From NCBI GenBank assembly GCA_016210515.1, contig JACQTZ010000013.1, forward strand, positions 1 to 52,386: 52,386 nucleotides of DNA, given 5' to 3'. A model generated the notes under the pieces. The model was not told the DNA's origin. It saw only the letters and a list, made by a program, of their open reading frames with translations, and made no database searches. This document shows, piece by piece, positions 32,786-41,934 of the stretch; within the stretch, counting starts at the first letter, position 1, and each line of letters starts with the position of its first letter. The stretch comes from Chloroflexota bacterium. GTDB taxonomy: Bacteria > Chloroflexota > Dehalococcoidia > UBA2985. A program made the translations under genes and the position numbers.

Positions 32786-33548
32786 AATAGGGCAGATACC
32801 GTACCTGAACTGCGAGCCTTTCTTCCACGGCCTGGCCCTGGAGGGTGTTGAGCTTTGTCCCATGCCTCCCAGCGCTATGGGCCCCCTGGCCCAGGCGGGG
32901 GAGCTGGATGCAGCGCCTTTCTCCCTGGTGCAGAGCTTTGGACTGGAAGGCCGATACGAACCTCTGGGCGATATGGGCATCAGCGTCAAGGGCCCAGTGC
33001 GTAGCATCCTTTTCTACTCACGCGTTCCTATGCGGGAGCTTTCCGGTGCCGTGGTGGGTGAGACGCGGGAGTCGGCCACCGCGGTGCAACTAATACGGGT
33101 CCTCCTGGAGCAGCGTTACAAAGCGCCTCCCAGGGAGTACGTGGGCCTGGATGATCCACGGCGGGACGCCTTCCTGCTCATCGGCGACGAAGCCCTGGTC
33201 GCGCCCGACCGCGTGGAGGGGTTCCCGTATCGCTACGATCTGGCGGAGGAGTGGCTGAAGTGGAAAGGACTTCCCTTTGTCTTCGCGGTATGGATGGTGC
33301 GTCGCACCCTGACGGCGGAGATGAAGGAGATGCTGGCGGACGGGGTGCAGAAGAACCTGGCAGAGAACATGGAGCACAACCTGAAAGCCATTGCGGACAA
33401 AAGGGAGTCAATGAACCTGGCATTTGAAGACGTAGCCGGCTATTTGCGGGCCTTTCGGTTCGTGCTGGCCGAAGAAGACAAAGAAGCGATAGGGGTGTTC
33501 AAGAGGGCCTGGCAATTGCTTCCCAAGGCAAGGGAGGTGAGCAGGTGA
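32769..33548 (+). CDS. mqnA: Chorismate dehydratase
   Basis: First step of the futalosine route: removes water from chorismate to give 3-enolpyruvylbenzoate. 259 residues, periplasmic-binding-protein-like fold. Seen: LRIGQIPYLNCEPFFHGL, AQAGELDAAPFSLVQ, VKGPVRSILFYSR, TRESATAVQLIRVLL and DEALVAPDR. Starts inside the end of mqnE and overlaps mqnC by 4 bases, so the three genes are translated as a coupled operon. Chorismate would come from the aroE/aroC pathway also encoded in this window. Confidence 0.93.
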   Translation: MSTKLRIGQIPYLNCEPFFHGLALEGVELCPMPPSAMGPLAQAGELDAAPFSLVQSFGLEGRYEPLGDMGISVKGPVRSILFYSRVPMRELSGAVVGETRESATAVQLIRVLLEQRYKAPPREYVGLDDPRRDAFLLIGDEALVAPDRVEGFPYRYDLAEEWLKWKGLPFVFAVWMVRRTLTAEMKEMLADGVQKNLAENMEHNLKAIADKRESMNLAFEDVAGYLRAFRFVLAEEDKEAIGVFKRAWQLLPKAREVSR

Positions 33549-34657
33549 CCTTGATGGCTGCCATGAAGGACGTGACGGTCAGGGTGCTGGCTGGCGAAAG
33601 AGTCACCCCGAAGGAGGGGCTTTATCTGCTCAAGGAAGCCCCGTTGCTGGAGCTGGGCAGCCTGGCACAAGAGGTGCGATACCACCACAACCCCAACGCT
33701 ACCGTCACCTTTGCCGTGGATACCAGCCTCAACTACACCAACATCTGCGACGTCCACTGCGCCTTCTGCGCCTTCTACCGCACGGAGAAGGACGCGGATG
33801 CTTACACATACACAGTGGAGCAGGTCATGGAGATGGTGGGTAAGGCGGTGGCCAGGGGGGCTACCACGGTCCTGCTCCAGGGCGGCCTCAACTCCAGCCT
33901 GCCCATGGAGTACTACGAGGAGCTGGTGCGGGAGACTCGCCGTCGGTATCCCCAGGTAACGCCCCACTACTTCTCGGCGCCGGAAATCAGCAAGATGTCC
34001 CAGGTCATGGAGATGCCGGTGGCTGAGGTGCTGGGCCGCCTGAAAGAAGCGGGGCTGGAGACCCTGCCGGGCGGTGGCTCAGAGGTACTTTCCGACAGGG
34101 TGAAGCATCGCATTAGCCGTCTGTGGCCCAAGGGGCGGGTGAAGGAGTGGCTGGACGTGCACCGGGAGGCCCATCGGCTGGGGTATCGCACCACCGCGAC
34201 CATGATGTACGGCCACCTGGAGCAACCGGAGGACGTCATCGAGCACCTGGAGCACGTCCGCTCCCTGCAAGACGAGGCCCTGGCTGGCGAGTCAGATGGG
34301 TTCACGGCCTTCGTTCCCTGGAGCTACAAACGGGAGAACACCGCTCTGGGCAGGAGGGTGAAGGAGGAGGCTGGCCCCAATGCCTACCTGCGCATCATCG
34401 CCCTGGCCCGGATTTACCTGGACAACATTCAGCACATCCAGGCGAGCTGGTTCTCTGAGGGCAAGAAGACGGGAGAGGTGGCCCTTCATTGCGGGAGCGA
34501 CGACTTCGGGGGGACGGTGTTCGATGAGAGCGTGATGCAGGAGGCGGGCTTCTACAACCGCACCACCATCGACGAAGTGAAGGCCATAATACGAGGGGCC
34601 GGCTTTACACCTGCCCAGCGAACTACCAAATACGAGATTCTCCAGACGTTTGGGTAG
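33545..34657 (+). CDS. mqnC: Cyclic dehypoxanthine futalosine synthase (radical SAM)
   Basis: Cyclises dehypoxanthine futalosine in menaquinone synthesis. 370 residues with radical SAM cluster C68-x3-C72-x2-C75 (NICDVHCAFCAFYRTEKDAD), LLQGGLNSSLPMEYYEELV, FSAPEISKMSQV, LPGGGSEVLSDRV, MMYGHLEQPEDVIEHLEH and FVPWSYKRENTAL. GTG at 33545 with GGAGGTGAG upstream. MqnB or the mqnD step is not in this window. Confidence 0.94.
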   Translation: MTLMAAMKDVTVRVLAGERVTPKEGLYLLKEAPLLELGSLAQEVRYHHNPNATVTFAVDTSLNYTNICDVHCAFCAFYRTEKDADAYTYTVEQVMEMVGKAVARGATTVLLQGGLNSSLPMEYYEELVRETRRRYPQVTPHYFSAPEISKMSQVMEMPVAEVLGRLKEAGLETLPGGGSEVLSDRVKHRISRLWPKGRVKEWLDVHREAHRLGYRTTATMMYGHLEQPEDVIEHLEHVRSLQDEALAGESDGFTAFVPWSYKRENTALGRRVKEEAGPNAYLRIIALARIYLDNIQHIQASWFSEGKKTGEVALHCGSDDFGGTVFDESVMQEAGFYNRTTIDEVKAIIRGAGFTPAQRTTKYEILQTFG

Positions 34658-34849
34658 GCAGGGGTCCAGAGTGTTCCCCAGGTTCCCTTTCTTCCCTCTC
34701 TTGTTCTTGGAGAGAACTTCTGCTGATAACGACGTTTTATACCATGGTGGTGCGCTAAGAGGCGATAATACACAGCGAAATGGATAGAGAACTCAGAGTC
34801 TCTGTCGGAGCCATATTACGGAGACTTGAACGGTGAGCTAAACATATGC

Positions 34850-34970
34850 CCTGTCATTCTGAGGAGTCCCGACCTGTCGGGACGACGAAGAATCTAAGAC
34901 CTACGCCTTTAGCATGGATGGGACGCCCTAAATTCCTCACTTCGCTTTCGCTGCGTTCGGAATGACACCC
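34850..34970. repeat. Interspersed repeat in the gap after mqnC
   Basis: TGTCATTCTGAGGAGTCCCG continues with ACCTGTCGGGACGACGAAGAAT and ends GCTGCGTTCGGAATGACA, so the ends are inverted copies; the inner GTCCCGACCTGTCGGGAC is a palindrome. The rest of 34658-35108 has no gene and no clear terminator after mqnC. Confidence 0.75.
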
Positions 34971-35108
34971 ACCAGTCCAGGCTGACCCTGGAAACGTTTA
35001 GACCGATTGGCAGATGTTTCTTGAGGACAGTTGGGAAACTAAGTATCTAGAGGCAAAGGTTGCCGATGCCTATCTCTGATGACGAATGTGCCCTAACAAG
35101 GAGACTCG

Positions 35109-35185
35109 TGGTGGGCCAGCCTGGATTCGAACCAGGGACCTCAGTCTTATCAGGACTGCGCTCTAACCACCTGAGCTACTGGCCC
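35109..35185 (-). tRNA. tRNA-Ile (anticodon GAT)
   Basis: Complete cloverleaf on the minus strand: acceptor GGGCCAG/CTGGCCC, D-arm AGCTCAGGTGGTTAGAGC, anticodon stem CAGTC/GACTG with loop CTGATAA (GAT), T-arm CCTGGTTCGAATCCAGG, discriminator A and an encoded CCA. It lies 91 bases after fabL on the same strand. Confidence 0.97.
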
Positions 35186-35276
35186 CACGTTGGGGAAAGA
35201 TGGTACCGGCCGCCAGGGCCGATACCTGTTTTGTATAATACCTACGGCCAGAGAAGGGTGTCAAGAAAGGACATAC

Positions 35277-36029
35277 CTAAAGGCCCAGCAGCGAGATGCC
35301 TCCATCGACCACAAGAACCTGGCCACGGAGCATCTCGGCCTCATCACTGCACAGGAAGGCCACTACATTAGCCATGTCCTCAACGGTGACCAGGCGTCCC
35401 GCCGGGGTGCGTCTGAGGGAGTCGCCGATCATCTCCTCACGGTTGGGGAAGTGTCTCCAGGCGTCGGTGTCCACCACTCCTCCAGCGACTGCATTCACCA
35501 CGATGCCCTGGGGTGCAAGCTCCACCGCGAGATAGCGGGTCAGGGTCTCCAGCCCTGCCTTGGAAACTCCCACAGCCAGGTAGTTGGGCAACACGAGACG
35601 GGAACCCAGGCTGGTTATGTTGACAATATGGCCCCCGTTGGGCATCAGGCGCGCCGCCTCCTTGGCGCACAGCCACGGTGCCCTGGTGTTGATGTCCAGG
35701 GTCCAGTCCCAGTGCTTGGTCTCCAGGTCCAGGGCTTTCCTCTGCACACCGGAGGCGGCGTTGTTCACCAGGATGTCCAGCCGACCGAACTCCTCTTCTA
35801 CACGCTGGAACATCTCCTGAATCCTGGACGGCTCACCCAGATGCGCCCTTAGCGGGAGACAGCGCACTCCCAGGGTGCGGATCTCGTCGGCTGTTGCCCT
35901 GGCCTCCTGGTGGCTTCGGGCGTAGTTGATTATTACGTCTGCACCCCGCCGCGCCAACTCCAGGGAGATGGCCCGGCCGATTCCCCTGGAACCGCCGGTG
36001 ACCAGCGCTACCTTTGCGGTGAAGGACAT
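35277..36029 (-). CDS. fabL: Enoyl-ACP reductase, FabL-like short-chain dehydrogenase
   Basis: Probably reduces trans-2-enoyl-ACP in fatty acid elongation. 250 residues of the SDR fold: TGGSRGIGRA at 11-20, NNAASGV at 89-95, Ser140, Y150-x6-K157 (the Tyr-x6-Lys spacing of enoyl-ACP reductases rather than the Tyr-x3-Lys of FabG), VNAVAGGVVDTDAWRHFPNR and GQVLVVDGGISLL. These details match FabL of Bacillus. ATG at 36029, 27 bases after fabG, last gene of the operon. Confidence 0.88.
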   Translation of the reverse strand: MSFTAKVALVTGGSRGIGRAISLELARRGADVIINYARSHQEARATADEIRTLGVRCLPLRAHLGEPSRIQEMFQRVEEEFGRLDILVNNAASGVQRKALDLETKHWDWTLDINTRAPWLCAKEAARLMPNGGHIVNITSLGSRLVLPNYLAVGVSKAGLETLTRYLAVELAPQGIVVNAVAGGVVDTDAWRHFPNREEMIGDSLRRTPAGRLVTVEDMANVVAFLCSDEAEMLRGQVLVVDGGISLLGL

Positions 36030-36056
36030 AAGAGGCTCACCAATTACCGAGGGTCT

Positions 36057-36806
36057 TCATAGCTCAATGCCGCCGTCAACCCGTATTACCTCTCCGGTAA
36101 TGTACCTGGCCTCCTCGCTGGCCAGATAGCCAACCATGTTGGCCACATCTTCTGTTTCACCATAACGGCCCAGGGGTATGCGGGAGAGAATCAGATCCCT
36201 GTACTCGGTGGCTATGGCACCCACAATCTGGGTGTCGATGAAACCGGGCGCAACGGCATTGACCGTGATGTTGCGGGAGGCCACCTCCTTGGCGACGCTT
36301 TTGGTGAAGGCTATCAGGCCCGCCTTGGAGGCAGCGTAATTGGACTGGCCTGCGTTGCCTTCGATGCCAGCAACGGAGGCGACACTGATGATCCGGCCCC
36401 ACCGCTCTCGAACCATGGTCCTCAGGACAGCCTTGGTGCAGTAGTACGCTCCTTTGAGATTGGTGTTGATGACGTTGTCCCACGCCTCTTCGGACATGCG
36501 CATGAGAAGACTATCCTGGATGATTCCTGCGTTGTTCACCAGGATGTCGACGCCACCCCAGGCATCCACCACTTGTTTGACCATAGCCTCCACCTGGACA
36601 CCCTTAGTGATATCCGCTGCCAGAGCCATGGCCTCTCCGCCCAAACCAGCTATGGCCTCCACCACCTCCTGGGCCTCCGCCGCTTCCCTCTCGGACTTGA
36701 AGTTGACCGCCACTTTTGTGCCATCTTTCGCCAGCCTGACGGCGATGGCCCTGCCTATTCCCCGGGATCCACCGGTAATGAGTGCCCTTTTTCTATCTGC
36801 GTTCAA
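36057..36806 (-). CDS. fabG: 3-oxoacyl-ACP reductase
   Basis: NADPH-dependent reduction of 3-oxoacyl-ACP. 249 residues: TGGSRGIGRAIAVRLA, NNAGIIQDSLLMRMSE, Ser144, Y157-x3-K161 (NYAASKAGLI), NAVAPGFIDT and ITGEVIRVDGG. Starts with TTG at 36806, which overlaps the plsX TGA, with GCAGGAGGGG upstream, so translation is coupled. SDRs are numerous, but the operon makes the FabG assignment solid. Confidence 0.93.
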   Translation of the reverse strand: MNADRKRALITGGSRGIGRAIAVRLAKDGTKVAVNFKSEREAAEAQEVVEAIAGLGGEAMALAADITKGVQVEAMVKQVVDAWGGVDILVNNAGIIQDSLLMRMSEEAWDNVINTNLKGAYYCTKAVLRTMVRERWGRIISVASVAGIEGNAGQSNYAASKAGLIAFTKSVAKEVASRNITVNAVAPGFIDTQIVGAIATEYRDLILSRIPLGRYGETEDVANMVGYLASEEARYITGEVIRVDGGIEL

Positions 36807-37843
36807 TTCACCCCTCCTGCACCCGCGCTTTCCACTTTCCGTTGCACTTGCGCCAGCTCTCGGCTCATCAGCTCCACGAGCCCTCGCTCCAGGGCCATAC
36901 AGGCCATATCGATGGCCGCGGTGACGGAGGAGGCCCTGGACCTGCCATGGCCGACGATACCTACGCCATTCAGTCCCAGGAGAGGCCCCCCGCCCATGTG
37001 CTCCACATGGTTGGTCAGATTGGACAACTCTCCAAGGAGGCTCGCGGTCATTCTCTCCGTTCCTTTGGGAGCCTTGGCCTTGAGGTACTCTACCACGGCC
37101 ATTCCCAGGCCCTCGGCAAACTTCATGAGGATATTTCCCACAAAGCCATCGCAGACCACCACGTCGGCCTTGCCCAGGGCGATGTCCATGCCCTCCACAT
37201 TGCCTGCAAAGTTGAGGCCGCTCTGGCTGAAGAGCTGGTACGCCTCTCTGACCTGTCGGTTCCCTTTGCCCTCCTCTGCGCCCACGCTGAGCAGCGCCAC
37301 CCGTGGGTTCTCAATGCCCAGGAAGACCCTGGAGAAGACCGAACCCAGCACCCCGTAGTTCAGCAGCTGGGAGGGACGGCAATCTACGCTGGTACCCAGG
37401 TCCAGGATAGTAGTCCTGGGAGCCAGGCCAAGAAAGGGTCCCCCCAGGGCAGGTCTATCAACTCCTTCCAGGCTTCCCAGGGCGACCACCCCCGCGGCCA
37501 TGGCCGCGCCGGTGGAACCCATGGTCACGAAGGCGTGGGCCTTTTTCTCCTTTACCAGCCCCGCGGCCACAGCGATGGAGGCCCGGGGTTTCTGGCGCAA
37601 CGCCTCCAGGGGATGCTCCCCCTCCATTATCACCCCTCGGGATGGAACGACGTGAAGGGTGGCAGGAGCAGGCGAAGGCAACAGCTCTTGGATCGCCTCC
37701 GACTCTCCTACCAGAAGAACCTCCACGTCGCCTCGTGCTGCGGCGGCCACAGCGCCCCGGACTATTTCTGCGGGGGCATAGTCGCCTCCCATGGCATCCA
37801 CCGCTATGCAGTACCTGGACTGCCCTTGTATGCTGGTCACCAA
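36803..37843 (-). CDS. plsX: Phosphate acyltransferase PlsX
   Basis: Makes acyl-phosphate from acyl-ACP for phospholipid synthesis. 346 residues: IAVDAMGGDYAPAEIVRGAV at the N-terminus, SRGVIMEGEHPLEALRQKP, TMGSTGAAMAAGV, GFVGNILMKFAEGLG and GGGPLLGLNGVGIVGHGRS. Starts with GTG at 37843 and overlaps the upstream dehydratase by 7 bases. Confidence 0.95.
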   Translation of the reverse strand: MVTSIQGQSRYCIAVDAMGGDYAPAEIVRGAVAAAARGDVEVLLVGESEAIQELLPSPAPATLHVVPSRGVIMEGEHPLEALRQKPRASIAVAAGLVKEKKAHAFVTMGSTGAAMAAGVVALGSLEGVDRPALGGPFLGLAPRTTILDLGTSVDCRPSQLLNYGVLGSVFSRVFLGIENPRVALLSVGAEEGKGNRQVREAYQLFSQSGLNFAGNVEGMDIALGKADVVVCDGFVGNILMKFAEGLGMAVVEYLKAKAPKGTERMTASLLGELSNLTNHVEHMGGGPLLGLNGVGIVGHGRSRASSVTAAIDMACMALERGLVELMSRELAQVQRKVESAGAGGVN

Positions 37844-38262
37844 GTCAAATCCTCACTCTTCTCTTTAGGTATCGTAACCCATGCCTCCCCGTTTATGACC
37901 TCTTCACCATTCTGATTGTGGCAACCCACAGAGCATGTCAGGCGAACATGGCCGTTCTCCTCGGCCAGTTTCAGTATCTCTCCAAAGGTGGCTATCCGAT
38001 CTCCAGGATACACCGGAGAGCGGAACTGTACGTTGAGATGTCCGGCCTCCAGCCAGTGCCGGCCAAAGGCCTGGGCCATCATCTCCGATATGTAGGCCAT
38101 CACCAGCATGCCGTGGGCCACAACTCGGCCAAAGTGAGTCGCGGCAGCAAATTCTGGGTCCAGGTGCAGGGGGTTATGGTCGCCACTGGCCTGGGCATAC
38201 GTGTTGACATTCTCTTGAACCACCACCTTGCTTATGGATGGCAGGGAATTGCCGAGCCTCAT
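37837..38262 (-). CDS. MaoC-like hotdog dehydratase, HadB-like
   Basis: 141 residues, single hotdog with the hydratase motif: YAQASGDHNPLHLDPEFAAA, FGRVVAHGMLVMAYISEM (catalytic Asp and His in the D-x4-H motif) and FRSPVYPGDRIATFGEI. Likely the catalytic half of a heterodimeric (3R)-hydroxyacyl-ACP dehydratase, pairing with the upstream gene, as HadAB do in actinobacteria; FabZ itself is not seen here. ATGA overlap with the preceding gene. Confidence 0.85.
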   Translation of the reverse strand: MRLGNSLPSISKVVVQENVNTYAQASGDHNPLHLDPEFAAATHFGRVVAHGMLVMAYISEMMAQAFGRHWLEAGHLNVQFRSPVYPGDRIATFGEILKLAEENGHVRLTCSVGCHNQNGEEVINGEAWVTIPKEKSEDLTW

Positions 38263-38675
38263 TGAGGGTTATCTCCTCTCTGTGCCTCTGGTATGACTAC
38301 GGTGCTCCTCCCCTGGATGACCTGCTTCTCCTCTTCATCAGCACCGGAGAAGTCTATGGACACAAACCGCCAGCCCCGCCGAACCGAGTTCCGTATCAGC
38401 TTTGCTCTGAAGACGATGGTCTCGTTCGATGTCACGGGTCTGGAAACAGACATCTCCTGAGCAGAGTGAAGGGCTCCTGTCGGAAGTTTAATCTCGAGAA
38501 GGATACCCCTCAGGGCGTAGGCTGCCAGGGCCGTCGGAGGGACAAACCCCTGCTGATGGAAGAGGTCGTTGGACTCCCCAACGGCCTGGAGGTACAGGGC
38601 AACCTCTTGGGGTTGAAGCTGGAATCGTATGGAGGCGAACTCGTATCCCACATGGAAGTCAGCGATATGTGACAT
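38259..38675 (-). CDS. Hotdog dehydratase partner, HadA-like (MaoC N-terminal type)
   Basis: 138 residues. Seen: FQLQPQEVALYLQAVGESND, PTALAAYALRGILLEI, and MSVSRPVTSNETIVFRAKL, the pattern of the non-catalytic MaoC N-terminal or FAS1-like dehydratase domain; the D-x4-H catalytic motif is absent. Likely forms the dehydratase with the next gene, and heads the fatty acid operon. ATG at 38675 with AAAGGAT upstream; an extension to 38747 is not supported. Confidence 0.75.
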   Translation of the reverse strand: MSHIADFHVGYEFASIRFQLQPQEVALYLQAVGESNDLFHQQGFVPPTALAAYALRGILLEIKLPTGALHSAQEMSVSRPVTSNETIVFRAKLIRNSVRRGWRFVSIDFSGADEEEKQVIQGRSTVVIPEAQRGDNPQ

Positions 38676-38754
38676 TTTATCCTTTTTCAAAGAGTATCTT
38701 CCGAGCCAGCGTCCTGATTCGCCAATCCATTGAACAAAAGGCTCCACATTTTAC

Positions 38755-38890
38755 CATGCTGAACTCTTCGGCTGCACTCAGAGCCTGCCTGAAGTTTACC
38801 GAAGGGGTAAGCTCCATGAAGCATCGGGCGGGGAGGCACTCCCCCACCCCAGATTCTTCGTCCCGATTCCATCGGGACGAAGAATGACAC
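38755..38890. repeat. Interspersed repeat in the gap upstream of the fatty acid operon
   Basis: CATGCTGAACTCTTCGGCTG near 38756 and, at the other end, CCCAGATTCTTCGTCCCGAT continuing TCCATCGGGACGAAGAATGACA near 38851-38888, with internal palindrome ATTCTTCGTCCCGA/TCGGGACGAAGAAT. The 410-base gap 38676-39085 has no gene. Confidence 0.75.
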
Positions 38891-39085
38891 CTGCTGCTAA
38901 CCTCAGAGACACCTGACCAAGAATGGCCTGATTATAAGGGGGGGCATATGCTAAATCAAGAAGGCATATCACCTGCCGCAAGTGGACAGGCCCTGGATGC
39001 TCTTTCAACGCAGGCAAGGCTTGACATGGGGGAGAAGATTGCATAGGATGCAGTCTGTTTGGAGTAGGCTACTGGACTCTGAAAC

Positions 39086-39976
39086 GTGCTAGCAGGAATT
39101 GTCAGTTTTGTAGGTGTATGCACCCGATGTGTTAACGACTTTTTGGGGAGGAATGGGCCCCAATTGGCCGCTGCCATATCCTTCTACGCCCTGTTGTCTC
39201 TTGTGCCCCTGGCAGTAGCCACTATATTTGGCCTGAGCTTCTTCCTGGAGCCAAGTTCCATGCAGGACATGGCTCAACGCGCCGGCCAACTGGCACCGGT
39301 CTCCGAGAGGACCATCAGTGACGTTCTTACCGGCACGCTAAACAGTCGTAGTGTTGCTGGCTTTGCCGGCATCATAGGACTCCTGTGGGCAGGGACTGCC
39401 GTCTTCAGCGCTATACGGAAGGGCGTCAATGCCACCTGGGGCATCGCCAAGCCCAGGCCCTTTTTCCAGGAACGCCTCATAGACATCTCCCTCATGTTGG
39501 GAGCGGCCACCCTGATGCTGGTATCCATTTTCTCTCCGGCTTTCCTGAAAGGGGTGCTGGAGCTTATAACTCGTGAAACCCACGTCAACGGCGACCTGCT
39601 GTGGAACAGGCTGGCTTCCCTTATCTCTCTCACCCTCTCCTTTATCGCTTTCTGGGGAATCTACTGGTTTATTCCCAACACAAAGGTGAGGCTGAAAGAG
39701 GCCCTGCCAGGGGCCATTGCTGCCACCATTGTCTTTGAGGTAGTCACGAACATGTTTGTATGGTACGTGCACAACTACTCCACGTACACCACCGTCTATG
39801 GCTCCGTGGGCAGTATCGTGGCCCTGCTCACGTGGGTATACATATCGGCGGTCATCCTCCTGTTTGGGTCGCTGATAACCTCCCGCTATGCTGTTTACCG
39901 CTCTGCTAAAGAGAGGGCGTTGGAAGACATCGTGGAGAGCGTGATGATTGACCCTCAACCGGTGAGCCGACGCTAA
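39086..39976 (+). CDS. YihY/BrkB-family membrane protein
   Basis: 296 residues, about six membrane helices. Family features seen: AAISFYALLSLVPLAVAT, a helix at about 92-110, WGIYWFIPNTKVRLKEALPG near 190-208 (the WxxxxYxxxPN...R signature), and the long C-terminal helix WVYISAVILLFGSLITSRYA. Function of the family is not settled (earlier called ribonuclease BN in error). GTG at 39086 with a weak ribosome-binding site. Confidence 0.88.
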   Translation: MLAGIVSFVGVCTRCVNDFLGRNGPQLAAAISFYALLSLVPLAVATIFGLSFFLEPSSMQDMAQRAGQLAPVSERTISDVLTGTLNSRSVAGFAGIIGLLWAGTAVFSAIRKGVNATWGIAKPRPFFQERLIDISLMLGAATLMLVSIFSPAFLKGVLELITRETHVNGDLLWNRLASLISLTLSFIAFWGIYWFIPNTKVRLKEALPGAIAATIVFEVVTNMFVWYVHNYSTYTTVYGSVGSIVALLTWVYISAVILLFGSLITSRYAVYRSAKERALEDIVESVMIDPQPVSRR

Positions 39977-40177
39977 AGCACTATGGAGGCCGGCTATTCT
40001 AGCAGGCTTCTGAGCACCCCACCCGTAGCTGTTTCCACAAGCTTGTCTGTCCTTCTGGGGACAAGGGAGCCATCTTACCCAAAGCTGTGCCTTCATATTT
40101 CCTTCAAAATAGCTGGCTAGCATGGGGGCCATGGTGTTGAAGCACCCAAAGTCAGTTTGACCAAGAGGAGGGCCGGA

Positions 40178-41284
40178 ATGGGTCAGCAACGTCTTAGAAG
40201 GCTTATTCTCGTCATGGGAATGGTCCTGGTGGTCGGTCTGGCGTGTTCTACGGGGGCTAGCCCAACTGCCACCCCCACCATAGTATCCTCTCTCTCTTCC
40301 ACCGCCACCCCATCTGCGTCTCCTCCAGCCGCCGCCGGGCCGCTTCTTCCCTCCGTATCCACGGTGGCGGCAAAGGTGACGCCTTCGGTGGTGTCCATTG
40401 TGGTCAAGACGGTAATACAGCAATGCGACTTCTTCTTTGGGTGCAGGAACGTGGAGCAGGACAGCGCGGGAACCGGGGTCATCTTCGATTCTAAAGGTCT
40501 TATAGTCACCAACAACCACGTGGTAGAAGGAGCGGACGAGATAACGGTGATCCTGGGAGATGAGCGCACCTTTGAGGCGGAGCTGGTGGGCCGCGATCCC
40601 GACTCCGACCTGGCAGTCATCAAGATTCCTCAGGGGAGCTATGACGCGGTGGAGTTCGCCGACTCGGACACGCTGAAGGTGGGCGACTGGGTGGTAGCCA
40701 TTGGCAACGCCCTGGCCCTGGAGGGAGGCCCCACCGTCACCCTGGGGATAGTGGGCGCGCTGGACAGGACGATAGACACCGAGGGCTCCCTCCTTTTCGA
40801 CATGATTCAGACCGATGCCGCCATTAACCCCGGCAACAGTGGAGGGCCTTTGGTCAACATGGAGGGCCGTGTGGTGGGCATAAACACCGCCAGAACCACG
40901 GGAGGGGAAGGAATTGGGTTCGCCGTGAGCACCTTCACGGTGGTCCCAGTGGTGGAGTCCATCCTGGAGCACGGCCGGGTGGTCTTCGCCTGGCTGGGTG
41001 TGGGGGTGAGGGACGTGACCCCGGTCATCGCAGCTCAAGAGAACCTCTCGGTAAGCCGGGGTGTCCTGGTAACTAGGGTGGACCCTGGTCCGGCAGCCGC
41101 GGCAGGCGTCCGTGCTGGCGACGTCATCACAGCTTTTGATGGAGCGGAGGTGAACACCATCAAGCAGCTTCAGCGGGCGATACGGGGACACGATATCGGC
41201 TACAAGGCAGAGGTGACGATAGTGCGGGGCAAAGAGACCAGGAGCTTTCGCGTTACGCTGGAGGAGCAGCCCAGGGGGCTGTAA
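40178..41284 (+). CDS. HtrA-type trypsin-like serine protease, lipoprotein, with PDZ domain
   Basis: 368 residues. Signal and lipobox LVVGLAC (Cys23), a Thr/Ser/Pro linker (25-60), a trypsin-like domain (about 65-265) with catalytic His114 (TNNHVV), Asp144 (DSDLAVIK) and Ser221 (NPGNSGGPL), and one C-terminal PDZ domain (about 270-365; SRGVLVTRVDPGPAAAAGVR and GDVITAFDGAEV). Degrades misfolded envelope proteins. ATG at 40178 was chosen because GAGGAGGG lies about 6 bases upstream; a TTG at 40157 has none. Confidence 0.93.
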   Translation: MGQQRLRRLILVMGMVLVVGLACSTGASPTATPTIVSSLSSTATPSASPPAAAGPLLPSVSTVAAKVTPSVVSIVVKTVIQQCDFFFGCRNVEQDSAGTGVIFDSKGLIVTNNHVVEGADEITVILGDERTFEAELVGRDPDSDLAVIKIPQGSYDAVEFADSDTLKVGDWVVAIGNALALEGGPTVTLGIVGALDRTIDTEGSLLFDMIQTDAAINPGNSGGPLVNMEGRVVGINTARTTGGEGIGFAVSTFTVVPVVESILEHGRVVFAWLGVGVRDVTPVIAAQENLSVSRGVLVTRVDPGPAAAAGVRAGDVITAFDGAEVNTIKQLQRAIRGHDIGYKAEVTIVRGKETRSFRVTLEEQPRGL

Positions 41285-41376
41285 GATGTAGCAGCACAGG
41301 GATATACTGAAGGCGCAGGAAACCAGGTCCGTCACTAGACCGAGATCAAAACGTACGCGTAAAGGAGGATGGAAAC

Positions 41377-41895
41377 ATGACACAGCAATTGTCAATTGAC
41401 AGAAGCAAGACGGCAGTCCTCATCATGGATTACCAGAACCGACAGCTTAGTGGCTTTCCAGAAGAGTTCCAGAAGGAAATCTTGGGAAAGGCGAACGATG
41501 TCCTTGCAGAAGCTCGTCGCAAGGGTATCCCGGTCATCTACGTAGAAGTGGTTCGCGGGGAGAGGACACCGGAATCAGCGATTCATCGTGCCATAACCCC
41601 CAGGTCTGGAGAGGTAGTCCTTACCAAGAGCCGCACAGGGCCTTTTTCAACGACGAACCTGGACGAGGTGCTCAAGAAGCAAGGCGCAGAGACGCTGGTT
41701 TTGATGGGGATTTCGACGAGTGGCTGTGTGGTTACAACGGTGCGTTGGGCTGCCGATATCGACTACAAACTGGTAGTGCTCTCTGATTGCTGCGCGGACC
41801 GGGATGATGAGGTCCAACGCGTTCTCATGGAAAAGCTATTTCCACGGCAAGCCACAGTAGTGACTTCGCAGCAGTTCCTTAGGGCGCTGGGATAG
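41377..41895 (+). CDS. Isochorismatase-family cysteine hydrolase
   Basis: 172 residues. Catalytic triad D18 (LIMDYQN), K84 (LTKSRTGPF) and C117 (GISTSGCVV), with a cis-peptide region. Members are nicotinamidases, carbamoylases or amidases; the substrate is not determined. AAAGGAGG about 8 bases before the ATG. No coupled partner. Confidence 0.9.
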   Translation: MTQQLSIDRSKTAVLIMDYQNRQLSGFPEEFQKEILGKANDVLAEARRKGIPVIYVEVVRGERTPESAIHRAITPRSGEVVLTKSRTGPFSTTNLDEVLKKQGAETLVLMGISTSGCVVTTVRWAADIDYKLVVLSDCCADRDDEVQRVLMEKLFPRQATVVTSQQFLRALG

Positions 41896-41934
41896 GCACA
41901 CTCATATCTGGCCCCCCCCAGACACCCGGCCTTT

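Noticed and set aside
36782..37915. Long open frame opposite plsX
   Set aside because: Antisense shadow of a conserved operon gene.
39338..41395. Very long open frame (about 685 codons) opposite the BrkB-like and HtrA genes
   Set aside because: It is antisense to two well-supported genes, has His/Gly/Arg-rich composition typical of a shadow frame in GC-rich DNA, and no motif.
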